Source: Promethearchaeota archaeon
GTDB taxonomy: Archaea > Asgardarchaeota > Lokiarchaeia > Sigynarchaeales > SOKP01
Length of the DNA: 38,744 bases
Direction of reading: 5' to 3'
Assembly (NCBI GenBank): GCA_019057775.1
Contig: JAHLWT010000123.1
Coordinates: 1-38,744, forward strand
The stretch's first letter is position 1; each line of letters begins with the position of its first letter. The notes below the pieces were generated by a model. The model was not told the DNA's origin. It ran no database searches and saw only the letters and a list, made by a program, of their open reading frames with translations. This document shows, piece by piece, positions 18,795 through 28,005 of this stretch. Position numbers and translations under genes: made by a program.

Positions 18795-19313
18795 TTAGGT
18801 TATCTCATATTTATTCAGATCACGAATATCTCCAATGACATGTGCAGGATTACCGGTAACTATTGCAAAGTCTCCCACATCCTTTGTCACCACACTTCCA
18901 GCACCAATTAAAGCATATTTACCTATTTTAACTCCTGGTAAAATTGTAGAATTAGCACCAATTTTAGCAAATTCTCCTATAGTTGGACCAACTAATTCAC
19001 TTTTTACATTAACAGATTTAGGGTATTTTGCATTAGTTAAAACAACATTTGGTCCAACCCAACAATCATGTTTAAGAGTGGAATATTCTGGAATAAAGCA
19101 ATTAGAATGAATTCTGACGTTATTTTCTATGGTTATATGATGTTCAATATTTGAGTGAGATCCAATACTTACATTAACACCAATTTTGTTATCTTCTCTA
19201 ATAGTAACAAAATGACCAGTATTAAAATTATCTCCGATGTTATTCCCAGGATAAATTACAGTTGGTTCTCGAATAATCGCATCCTTTCCGATGTTATACT
19301 TTTTATTTTCCAT
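18795..19313 (-). CDS. Left-handed beta-helix N-acetyltransferase (WbpD-like)
   Basis: A hexapeptide-repeat acetyltransferase of 172 residues. Isoleucine-rich hexapeptide turns run from about 12 to 158, with IEHHITI (57-63), the conserved [14 protein letters not shown] (85-98) and the C-terminal [11 protein letters not shown]. This resembles WbpD/WlbB enzymes, which acetylate the 3-amino group of UDP-2-acetamido-3-amino-uronic acids using acetyl-CoA. A longer frame to GTG 19379 exists but overlaps the preceding gene and adds a Lys-rich tail. ATG 19313 lies 13 bp after that gene's stop and opens directly into the helix, so I prefer it. Last gene of the aminotransferase-dehydrogenase-acetyltransferase cassette; its stop is 17 bp from the convergent GT4. 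Confidence 0.88.
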   Translation of the reverse strand: MENKKYNIGKDAIIREPTVIYPGNNIGDNFNTGHFVTIREDNKIGVNVSIGSHSNIEHHITIENNVRIHSNCFIPEYSTLKHDCWVGPNVVLTNAKYPKSVNVKSELVGPTIGEFAKIGANSTILPGVKIGKYALIGAGSVVTKDVGDFAIVTGNPAHVIGDIRDLNKYEIT

Positions 19314-19326
19314 AAGTTTGAACACT

Positions 19327-20346
19327 TTAATTAAAAAAAATTCTTTTGTTTTCTTTAGCTGATTGAAAAGCTTTTTCACACATTTTTACAGCGTTATATC
19401 CAACAATACCATCGGTTTCGGGACTAACCCTATTCTTTATACAGTATATAAAGTGAAGAATCTCCTCTTTTAAAGGCTCTTTATACTCTAAAATAACCTT
19501 ATTTATTGAATTATCCTCCTTTTCTAAAATAAAAGTTCCATCGATATATCTTTTTTTAATCTTTGTATCAAAAATATTATACTCGTTTGGTATTAAATAA
19601 TCCAAAATTGCACTTTTCTCTGATCCAACTATTACTAACTCTCTTTTACGATTGTATACCGGTACATCCCAACTTTCCATCATATAACCTTTAACTTTAT
19701 CTTTAAAAGTTAAGCTAATATTTGTCATTTCTATAACGTTGTCTTGATGGAATTTAGCATTGTCTACTAATATTGATTCAGGTAATTCCTGGTTTAGCAG
19801 ATAACACGTTAAATCTAAATCATGAACAGCTAAAGCAAAAATTACGCCCATATCTTTTCTTGGAACCCCAAGTGCAAATCTATATGACATCACGATATTT
19901 ATCTTACCAAATTCTCCGATATCAATTCTTTTTTTTATATCCTTTACCGCAGGATGATAACGAAATAGATGCCCTACCATCAAAATTCTTTTTTTCTTCT
20001 CAGCTAACTCAACAAGTTCTTTGGCATGATTAGAACTAAGACTTATCGGCTTTTCAACAAATACATCTTTACCGCTTTCTAAAAATAATTTAGCTAAATC
20101 ATAATGCGTATTAGAGGGGGTAACTATTACAACAGCATTAATTTTAGTATCATTTTTTATATCATTTATGTCTGTAGTATAGTCGAGTTTATAATCTATA
20201 CTCATTTCTTTTGCCCTTTTTTCATTTGAATCACAAATTTTTAAGTAAGTAATTTGTTTTTCCACTAGTAAAGTTTTGTAATTTCTTATATGATTTTTAC
20301 CCCAATATCCCGCACCTATAATTGCAATGCCTAAAATAGTTATCAC
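19327..20346 (-). CDS. Gfo/Idh/MocA-family sugar dehydrogenase (WbpB-like)
   Basis: This 339-residue NAD(P)-dependent oxidoreductase has the Rossmann motif [10 protein letters not shown] (7-16) and the family EKP motif (98-100), followed by the GHLFRYHP segment, and a C-terminal beta-sheet substrate domain with AVHDLDL. In a cassette with the neighbouring aminotransferase and acetyltransferase it fits WbpB/WlbA, which oxidises the 3-hydroxyl of UDP-GlcNAc-uronic acid to a 3-keto sugar. The GTG start at 20346 overlaps the stop of the aminotransferase gene, indicating translational coupling. That GTG lies within a GAGGTGAT Shine-Dalgarno match, so initiation a few codons downstream is also possible. 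Assignment to this pathway is by gene trio, not by direct specificity evidence. Confidence 0.88.
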   Translation of the reverse strand: MITILGIAIIGAGYWGKNHIRNYKTLLVEKQITYLKICDSNEKRAKEMSIDYKLDYTTDINDIKNDTKINAVVIVTPSNTHYDLAKLFLESGKDVFVEKPISLSSNHAKELVELAEKKKRILMVGHLFRYHPAVKDIKKRIDIGEFGKINIVMSYRFALGVPRKDMGVIFALAVHDLDLTCYLLNQELPESILVDNAKFHQDNVIEMTNISLTFKDKVKGYMMESWDVPVYNRKRELVIVGSEKSAILDYLIPNEYNIFDTKIKKRYIDGTFILEKEDNSINKVILEYKEPLKEEILHFIYCIKNRVSPETDGIVGYNAVKMCEKAFQSAKENKRIFFN

Positions 20347-21434
20347 CTCATAAAATTTTCAATTTCAGATTTGATTTTATTTAATTCTTCATCGGTTAAA
20401 AGAGGGGATAATGGTAAAGATACTATTTTCTTTACAATCTCTTCGGTTATTGGTAATTGTGGTTGTTTTCCATAGATTTTTTCAATTATAGGTTGTCTAT
20501 GTGTCGGGATTGGGTAATAAATACCAGTAGCAATATTCTTATTCTTCATATATTCAATAAATTTATCTCGATTATCTAATTGAATCGTATACACGTAGTA
20601 GGCATGCTTCACGATATCTCTGGCGATAGGTGTTTTAATTTTTGAATATTGATTTAAGAACTGATTATAAAATTTAGCAATTTCTCGCCTTTTTTCTACC
20701 CATTCTTCTAAATGCTTCAGTTGAATTCTACCAATTGCGGCTTGGATTTCATTTAGTCGAAAATTTAGTCCTAATATATCATTTTTATATTTGGATGATC
20801 TGCCATGATCTCGCCGTAACCTTAAGATCTCACCGTACTTATCGTAATTTGAAACCATCATCCCTCCATCTCCTCCAACAGTCATATTTTTAGATGGAAA
20901 GAAACTGAAAATTCCAATGTCTCCAAAATTGCCAACCTTTATACCATTGTATTCAGCTCCATGTGCTTGACAGCAATCCTCAATTACTTTTAAATTATTA
21001 TCTCTAGCGATTTCCATTAATGGTTTCATATCTGCGGGGTGTCCATATAAATGCACAGGTACAATAACTTTTGTTTTTGATGATATTTTTTTTTTTAAAT
21101 CTTCAATATCTATACAATATGTGTCTGGATTAATATCTACAAAGACAGGTTTAGCTTTGAAAAATGCTAAAGGTGAAACTGTTGCAATAAAAGTATGCGA
21201 TGGGACAATAACTTCATCCCCTTGCTTCAAATTCATCTCAAAATAAGCTAAGAATATGCCAGCCGTCCCAGAACTAACTCCAATGGAATGTTTAACATTT
21301 AAATATTTCTTAAATGCGTTTTCGAAATCCTTTAAATATGGTCCTTTAATGTAATAGCCTGAATCTAGTATATTATTTACTTCCTTTCGAATTTCATCAT
21401 CCATATACATTTTTACTAATTTTATATCATTCAT
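20343..21434 (-). CDS. DegT/DnrJ/EryC1 aminotransferase (WbpE-like)
   Basis: This 363-residue PLP-dependent sugar aminotransferase has GVSSGTAGI (52-60), the PLP-stacking and acidic segment IEDCCQAHGA (151-160), the Schiff-base lysine in FFPSKNMTVGGDGG (K182), and the C-terminal IYYPIPTHRQ typical of the fold. With the dehydrogenase and acetyltransferase downstream it matches WbpE/WlbC, converting a UDP-3-keto-uronic sugar to the 3-amino sugar with glutamate as donor. Start ATG 21434. It heads the three-gene minus-strand operon; its final TGA overlaps the next gene's GTG. The alternative is another 3-amino or 4-amino nucleotide-sugar pathway. Confidence 0.9.
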   Translation of the reverse strand: MNDIKLVKMYMDDEIRKEVNNILDSGYYIKGPYLKDFENAFKKYLNVKHSIGVSSGTAGIFLAYFEMNLKQGDEVIVPSHTFIATVSPLAFFKAKPVFVDINPDTYCIDIEDLKKKISSKTKVIVPVHLYGHPADMKPLMEIARDNNLKVIEDCCQAHGAEYNGIKVGNFGDIGIFSFFPSKNMTVGGDGGMMVSNYDKYGEILRLRRDHGRSSKYKNDILGLNFRLNEIQAAIGRIQLKHLEEWVEKRREIAKFYNQFLNQYSKIKTPIARDIVKHAYYVYTIQLDNRDKFIEYMKNKNIATGIYYPIPTHRQPIIEKIYGKQPQLPITEEIVKKIVSLPLSPLLTDEELNKIKSEIENFMR

Positions 21435-21596
21435 TTGATAAAGACACTATCTTTTCTTTGGGTTTAGTAAAGGTATTTAAAATTGATTTTGAACTTTTTT
21501 ATTTGTGCCTTTTGTAGTCTAGGATACCTCCTTAAACGTGATAATTATAATACGATTCTTAAGAATCATTAACTTTTATATCTATAATATTAAATT

Positions 21597-24278
21597 TTAA
21601 ATTAGAGAAGAATTCGTATAAATTATCAAATTTCCATACTGATATATAATTTCTGATAAATAGACCTGAGTAAGAAAATTATCAAGGAAATCACTTACTG
21701 TTGGATGAACTTCCGGATGAGAACCATTATATAAAATAGCATAAGTCACGTTCATTCTTTTTATCCACTCAAGATTGAAATTATAATCTCTATTTGCCCA
21801 AATTATTTGTTTGGTATGATAGAATTGACAATATGTTAAATCTTCTAATCCGTTAATTATGAGAAAATCTTTCTCAGTTAAAACTGTAGTTCGGTTTGAC
21901 AAATTATTGGAAATCCAACCAAGAATTTGTGCCTGACTATCGCTTAATGTTGCACTACCTTCATCTCTTCCCCAATAAATCGCTGATGTAATCGCACTAG
22001 TATATCCAAATGTAATAATACTTGAGATTAAAAAAGATTTAAATAAGATTTTTATATTATGATGAGTTCTGAACTTAAACACTTTATCATTGAATACTTC
22101 CATTATTCTAATTATCCCAATAGCGGCAAAAATACAAAGAACGGGTACGATAAAATACCAATTCCTTGAATACCACAGTCTCATATACTTCATTTGATCG
22201 TACTCAATTTCTTGAGGAGGCATTAAAATAATTTTATCAAGTAGAAATCCATTTAGAAAATTAAGTGAAGAATAAATTAAGTTAAAAATTAGCCACGTAC
22301 TTAAAATGTAAAACAATTTTTTGTTCTTCTTATAGCTAAAATATGATAAATATATCCCTATTATCCCTAATCCTCCAAAATTTAAAAAAATCTCATCAAA
22401 AAATATTGTTATGAAATAAAACCAATAATTTTGCTCTACGTAAATGAATCTAAATACATACTGTTTGAATAAAAGGTTGAAAAATTGAAGAAATAAGGCT
22501 AATGTGAATAAAGATAAATAGAATATGAAAAATAATTTTAAAACATAATTTTTTACTGCTATTTTGCCTTGATTCTTTTTCCTTAAGATTGACTTTAACT
22601 TTTGGTTAAATTTTTTAAAAAATTTATATCTTCCTAATCGTATTTTTCTCATACAAATTTCTAGACATAAAATTATAGTAAATAAAAAAATTACACTAAA
22701 AAAAAGAAAATAAGGTAAATTATCAAATATTAATTTCTCTCCCCCATTCTCAACTTTTAGTAAAGACAACCATATTAGAAAGTCGCTGAATTTATCACTA
22801 AATAAGAAATTGTTTAGATTCTTGTTCATTAAATCAAAAAGATAAAAGAATAATACGAGAAAAATCAAAAAAATATAGAGAAACCGGAGATTTTGTAATT
22901 TTTTATTAGAAATTAATATATATATAAAAATGAAGATTAGACCGATTATCAATGGAAGCATATAAACCATATAAGAAATTAATAGAAAAAGAGCAGATAC
23001 GATGATCAATAAATAAGGTTCTAAAGAGTTTTTATGATTTTCATGAGTCTCTCTATTAGATTTACAAGTAATTACAAATAATGCTAACGCAAAATAACCG
23101 AGGTATAAAGAAAAACTTTTATATATAAAACTCAACTGCCCAATATAATTTAAAGCACCAATATTCAAAAATATCGAACTAACAATTGCTTGATTATCTT
23201 TATAAGGAGAAATGAAGAAAAACCCCGAGAAAATTGATACTAAAATAGTTGAAAAAACAATGTATTTTGGTTTGAACTTATATAAAATCGACTTCATAAA
23301 GAGATAAGTAATTATTATATGAAGATAACAGTATGGTGCTAATAGGGCATTAACATTAACAAGAGGAATTCCTGATAAAATGCTAAAACCATATGAGATA
23401 TATCCCCAGAAAATAGGATATCTATATTGCTTAGCATAATCAATTGGAGTAAAATTCACTTTTCCAATATAAAGAGCTGGTCTTATACCCGTCCAACTAT
23501 CACCGGATATTAAGTATTGAATTGCCTCATGAATGCCTAAAGAGATGCAAATAACACCAACTGATAGAATTATAATTATTAATGTGCTGTTTGAAATCTT
23601 AATTGAATTGATTTTGTTAAAAAATAAATTTTGTTTAAATTTCATTTTGTTTCGCAATAATTGAATGAGGAAGTCTAGTAAAGCTAAAATTAAAATGATA
23701 AGATAAAGAAAGATCATAAAAAGCTCTTGGTTTATAATTCCCATATTCTCAATAACTAACACACACGTACCTATAAATATAAATGATAAAATCGGATAAA
23801 AAGCAATTTTAATGATAAAAGGTTCCACTTTAAAACGTTTATGTATAGTGCTATGAGGAAAAATAAGATTAAATAATAACGAGCCCGGTAGGAATCCTAA
23901 GCTGATTATAAAAATAATTGCTCTAAGTAAATTTAAAAACTTAACTTCTTTCCATGAGATTAAAGTGTTAGAAAAGGTTATTGGTTTAATATATAAGCTT
24001 ATACTCATTAACGCCAATAAAATAATTTTAATAAAATTTTCTGATAAAAACTTTACGTTGAGAAAATTTTTTTCTAATATGGGTTTTTTAATAAAAAAGA
24101 ATAAAAATACACCAATAATAACAATTATAAACCCCACGTACATGATCAAAGAGTTTTGTCCTTGATATTTATTCGGAATGGTATAAACTATCCCTATAAT
24201 AGAAAAATAGAAGACTATGAAAACGAAAATTAAGGTGGTTATTATTGAGGATCGTAGAATATTTATATTTTTTCTCAA
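21597..24278 (-). CDS. Polytopic membrane protein P3, GT-C-like, without LamG domain
   Basis: This 893-residue third member of the P1-P3 family has multiple membrane helices over about 760 residues with GDSWTGI, YPIFWGY, FLFSDKFSDF and LWYSRNWYFIVP. It ends in a short extracytoplasmic domain (LSDSQAQILGWI, MNVTYAILYN, GNLIIYTN). Unlike P1 and P2 it stops there, with no LamG-like module. Start TTG 24278. It lies between the beta-helix protein (149 bp upstream) and the WbpE/B/D-like cassette (162 bp downstream), all on the minus strand. Possible roles are glycan polymerase, ligase or transferase; there is no direct evidence for catalysis. Confidence 0.75.
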   Translation of the reverse strand: MRKNINILRSSIITTLIFVFIVFYFSIIGIVYTIPNKYQGQNSLIMYVGFIIVIIGVFLFFFIKKPILEKNFLNVKFLSENFIKIILLALMSISLYIKPITFSNTLISWKEVKFLNLLRAIIFIISLGFLPGSLLFNLIFPHSTIHKRFKVEPFIIKIAFYPILSFIFIGTCVLVIENMGIINQELFMIFLYLIILILALLDFLIQLLRNKMKFKQNLFFNKINSIKISNSTLIIIILSVGVICISLGIHEAIQYLISGDSWTGIRPALYIGKVNFTPIDYAKQYRYPIFWGYISYGFSILSGIPLVNVNALLAPYCYLHIIITYLFMKSILYKFKPKYIVFSTILVSIFSGFFFISPYKDNQAIVSSIFLNIGALNYIGQLSFIYKSFSLYLGYFALALFVITCKSNRETHENHKNSLEPYLLIIVSALFLLISYMVYMLPLIIGLIFIFIYILISNKKLQNLRFLYIFLIFLVLFFYLFDLMNKNLNNFLFSDKFSDFLIWLSLLKVENGGEKLIFDNLPYFLFFSVIFLFTIILCLEICMRKIRLGRYKFFKKFNQKLKSILRKKNQGKIAVKNYVLKLFFIFYLSLFTLALFLQFFNLLFKQYVFRFIYVEQNYWFYFITIFFDEIFLNFGGLGIIGIYLSYFSYKKNKKLFYILSTWLIFNLIYSSLNFLNGFLLDKIILMPPQEIEYDQMKYMRLWYSRNWYFIVPVLCIFAAIGIIRIMEVFNDKVFKFRTHHNIKILFKSFLISSIITFGYTSAITSAIYWGRDEGSATLSDSQAQILGWISNNLSNRTTVLTEKDFLIINGLEDLTYCQFYHTKQIIWANRDYNFNLEWIKRMNVTYAILYNGSHPEVHPTVSDFLDNFLTQVYLSEIIYQYGNLIIYTNSSLI

Positions 24279-24427
24279 AACGGTTATACCTTAATTTGTA
24301 AAGCTAAAAACGATTAATCTGTATACTTATGAATATAAAGTTCTCTATAAAAGTTTTTATAATAATTTGAGCCCTTTCATAAAATATTGAACTTTTTAAA
24401 ATATTTTTTTTCAAAAGGATTTGGGAT

Positions 24428-26497
24428 CTAGGATTTTACTATCATCCATTTTTGTCTTTTAATTTTAATGAAAAAAAGAATGATCAAAAAAAAGATAAGG
24501 ACTGTTGAAAATAATTCAATATTGAAGAAATACACAGGGGAGTTTATTAATATTAAGCGCAGTTTACAATTAGATGGCTCATGAATAGAGATTTCTATAA
24601 AACCATCCTCATTAACTTCTACTTGTTGAATTATTCTCCAATAATTATTACAAAATTTCTCTAACTGAAATTCTGAGCTATTTAATCCTGTATATATACT
24701 GTAATTAAAATTTTTTACCTTATAACCCAATTCAACCCACTCCATAACTGATTCTTCACGAGTATTCCATTCTTCTAAAAATTTTAATATTGTGATATTT
24801 GAAATATAAGAATTTTTAGTTGATAATTCAAAGGACTTTCCATTTAAATAAATTGTGTTATTAATAATGTCAATATCATTTATTTCAGAGGAAATATTAA
24901 TAAAAACATTACCTGGCCCTACAAGCCCATCTATACCTAATTTTGAGCTATTTGGTAAATAATTAATAATAGGGTCAATTATAATGCAATCAGTAGGAGT
25001 CTTACCCGCAATTCCATGCCGCTGTTCTAAAATAACTGAAAATAAAGCTCCGGAAGAAGAATAAATATCATGGACTACAATGCCATCTGCATCCGTTATT
25101 CTGACTGCACAATCAGAAAAACTATTTCCATAAATATGATGAATATAAACCCCCGCAAAACCTCCGTGTGAGACCATATCACTCTCATTTCCGTAAGCTT
25201 GATAAATATCTACTATCTGCCTTTCTACATTATCCCCAACATTACTATAAATCAAACACCCTGTTCGAGGATAGGCTAATTCAAATGCATCCTCTGTACA
25301 CTCAGTAACCCAATTATGGTGAAATTCAATGTTTTTTCCAAAGAAAGCTTCTAAACATTCATCTCCTGGTCCACCATAACCTACTGAATCTGTGAATTTA
25401 CAATGGTGTACTGATATATTTTCAGGTAAATTCTCATCTGAAATTGAAATTAGAATTAATCTCTCATCAGGAGCACTATTACTTATTGTACAATAAGAAA
25501 TTTCCAAATTTGATTCACCTAATAAATTTATCGAAGTAGATTTTGTATTAGAGATCTCAAGATATTTTATGATAGAACCTTGAGAGATGAATCCGATTGC
25601 CATATTACTTCGATATAACGCCCTTGAAACATTTATCAAGTAACAATTAGAAAAGATTAATTTAGTATCTTTAAAGATATATACAAAATCAAGAGAATCA
25701 GCATCATAAACACTAGTATATGTAATATTTATCACTCCAGTACCATTACTATATATACCTTTACTATTTACGCCCCATTGGTCTAAATCGCTATTGAATT
25801 GAGAATTTCTCACAATTAGAGAATTATTTTTTTCAGATGACGCAAGAATTCCTCCACTGCCTAATCCAGAAAAGTGTGCTTCAAAGATTTTTAGATCCCC
25901 TCCTTCTTGATGTACGCCATAATCATTCGAATAAATAGTACAATTTGAAATTATGACTTCTGTTCCTATATTAACATATATTTGTTCATTTTTATACCCA
26001 AAAATCTCACAATTATCAATGTGTATATAATAATCCGCATCAGGGTCCAAAATATATATTCCAGCTGGATCTTGTGAGGTTTCGGAATTATCTAATCTTT
26101 TATCCTTAATAATAAATGGGTTCTCCTTCGTCCCTGACCCAGAGGAACTTTTTGATTCAGCGTCACTATAAGTTAAAATTACTATACGATCAGAATCATC
26201 TAATGAACCATTAACACCCGGTTTTTTGCCTTTTTCAACCCCAACAGTTTCGTTTTTAGGAACGCCAGCATTATCGCGTATGAGTTGAGCATCCTCAATT
26301 GGATTAGATGCTTTAATAATTTGAGACTGAGACGTACTTAATTCATACTCATTTGGCAGGAAATTACTTCTATACGATATTTTAGTATCTCTATTAATAA
26401 ATTTACTATAAAAAATTATTTGGAAAATGTTATTTATAGAAATAATAATTATTAAAAAAATTATAAGTATATAATGGTAAATGTTTCTAGTTCTCAA
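24428..26497 (-). CDS. Membrane-anchored right-handed beta-helix protein, pectate-lyase-like
   Basis: This 689-residue protein has an N-terminal signal or anchor (about 8-32) and a polar linker. An SGSGTKENPFII segment (119-130) of the kind that opens NosD-type surface proteins follows, then a long parallel beta-helix (about 145-545) and a C-terminal membrane helix (about 660-683) with KIKRQKW inside. The central rungs carry clustered polar and charged residues (HHC 364-366, GDECLE 378-383, HHNW 393-396, EDAFELA 402-408), reminiscent of the active-site face of pectate lyase-type enzymes. It may cut, modify or bind the glycan made here, or be a structural surface protein. TTG start at 26497. 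It lies upstream of P3 on the same strand. Confidence 0.78.
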   Translation of the reverse strand: MRTRNIYHYILIIFLIIIISINNIFQIIFYSKFINRDTKISYRSNFLPNEYELSTSQSQIIKASNPIEDAQLIRDNAGVPKNETVGVEKGKKPGVNGSLDDSDRIVILTYSDAESKSSSGSGTKENPFIIKDKRLDNSETSQDPAGIYILDPDADYYIHIDNCEIFGYKNEQIYVNIGTEVIISNCTIYSNDYGVHQEGGDLKIFEAHFSGLGSGGILASSEKNNSLIVRNSQFNSDLDQWGVNSKGIYSNGTGVINITYTSVYDADSLDFVYIFKDTKLIFSNCYLINVSRALYRSNMAIGFISQGSIIKYLEISNTKSTSINLLGESNLEISYCTISNSAPDERLILISISDENLPENISVHHCKFTDSVGYGGPGDECLEAFFGKNIEFHHNWVTECTEDAFELAYPRTGCLIYSNVGDNVERQIVDIYQAYGNESDMVSHGGFAGVYIHHIYGNSFSDCAVRITDADGIVVHDIYSSSGALFSVILEQRHGIAGKTPTDCIIIDPIINYLPNSSKLGIDGLVGPGNVFINISSEINDIDIINNTIYLNGKSFELSTKNSYISNITILKFLEEWNTREESVMEWVELGYKVKNFNYSIYTGLNSSEFQLEKFCNNYWRIIQQVEVNEDGFIEISIHEPSNCKLRLILINSPVYFFNIELFSTVLIFFLIILFFIKIKRQKWMIVKS

Positions 26498-26790
26498 AGC
26501 TCTAATATAAATAAATGTAGAAAATTATTTAAAAATGATGATGATGTAATTAATTAAACAATATAAATCTTTTCAGTTTCAAGTTTTTATGGAAATTTAA
26601 TTCATACAAATTATTTCCTTATTTTTAAAAAATTTTAGATCTATTCTATAAGATTCTATAACGAAAAAATAAGATTCAAAAATTTAATTTCTATTTTTTT
26701 TACAGATTATGAATGAAAGGGAGAACCTTTTTCAAATTATTTTTATCGGGGTGATCTCTTAAGATCTATTTAATTTTAATCATAATATTT

Positions 26791-27942
26791 TCAATCTGAT
26801 AATAATTTCCTGTAAACATCATAAATTTTTTGAGTTACAATTTCCCATGAAAATTCTTTTTCTATTAGCTTTCTTCCATTTTTACCTAATCTCCGTATTT
26901 CATCATTATCCTCTGCAAGATCTAAAATTTGATTAATAACTTCCTTATACCTATTTATATCAAAAAGATAACCATTTTCATCTGAATTAACGACTCCGGA
27001 TATTCCTCCAACATTCGAAGCGATAACTGGAGTTTCACAAGCAAGACTCTCATATATTGTATTTGGAACTCCTTCAAACCGAGATGTAATTAATATTAGT
27101 TTGCTTTTATTGTAAATTTTCTGTATATTTTCGTAAGGATAATTTGAATAGAATTTTATAGGTAGTTTAGTTTTAGCATTTAAGACAAGATTTTTTAGGT
27201 AACCATCACCGATGATTAAAAATTTCAGTTTTTTATTTCTTTTATAAAGTTCTTTAATAATGTTAAGATAGATATCTACTCCCTTAATATATGATAGCCT
27301 TGTCGCAATCAGGGTAATATATTTCCTCTCCTGATTATTGACTCTCTTAAATTTTTCAATATCAACTCCATTTGGGATGTGAAAACTATTTTTTTCATCA
27401 ATTTTATACATTTCACGGATAATTTCAAGATCTTTTTGTGCTACAGAAATTATCCTATTAGCAGATTTTATGGGTATTCTGCCAATAAATTTATCAAATA
27501 TTTTTTCTTTGAAAATTAATTGATAATTTTCAAACCGACTACTTGTAACTGGAACATTTTTATAGGAGGTTTGAATTCCTCCATGTATATGTAATATAAA
27601 TGGGAAATTATAAAATTTTTTCATTAATGCACATTGTAGTGTAGAGAAGAAATAATATCCGTGAGCGTGAATAATATCATATTCTTTATAATGTTTTTTT
27701 AGAAAGGGAATAATATTTACAACTGGATTTTTTCCAACAAGAAAAAGATGACATTTCTTGTAGATAACCCTAACTGAATCATTAAGCCATTTGATTTGAT
27801 TATTATTTTTCAATAAATCTGACGTTAAAATATCATGTTCAACATTTTTCCTTGATGCTAAATTAATAGATATGTTTTTGCAATAAAATGGTAAGCCACC
27901 AATATAATCTGGTGGAAAAGGAACAACTCGTAATACCTTCAT
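26791..27942 (-). CDS. Glycosyltransferase family 4, paralog A
   Basis: This 383-residue GT4 enzyme begins MKVLRVVPFPPDYIGGLPF, with HIHGGIQT in the acceptor domain, RLSYIKGVDIY at the donor-domain entrance, and the E-x7-E motif EGVPNTIYE (290-298). It is a close paralog of the protein at 36212-37366 over the full length: both contain FPFILHIHGGIQT and ESLACETPVIASNVGGIS. The two may add the same sugar at different positions or have diverged in acceptor. Start ATG 27942, 63 bp downstream of asnB on the same strand, with AATTTAAAT about 25 bp before the ATG as a possible own promoter. The donor sugar is unknown. Confidence 0.92.
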   Translation of the reverse strand: MKVLRVVPFPPDYIGGLPFYCKNISINLASRKNVEHDILTSDLLKNNNQIKWLNDSVRVIYKKCHLFLVGKNPVVNIIPFLKKHYKEYDIIHAHGYYFFSTLQCALMKKFYNFPFILHIHGGIQTSYKNVPVTSSRFENYQLIFKEKIFDKFIGRIPIKSANRIISVAQKDLEIIREMYKIDEKNSFHIPNGVDIEKFKRVNNQERKYITLIATRLSYIKGVDIYLNIIKELYKRNKKLKFLIIGDGYLKNLVLNAKTKLPIKFYSNYPYENIQKIYNKSKLILITSRFEGVPNTIYESLACETPVIASNVGGISGVVNSDENGYLFDINRYKEVINQILDLAEDNDEIRRLGKNGRKLIEKEFSWEIVTQKIYDVYRKLLSD

Positions 27943-28005
27943 TATTTGACTTTATGCTCTAATTTAAATTATTTTAACGTTTGGTGTATAAAATACTTAA
28001 TTACT

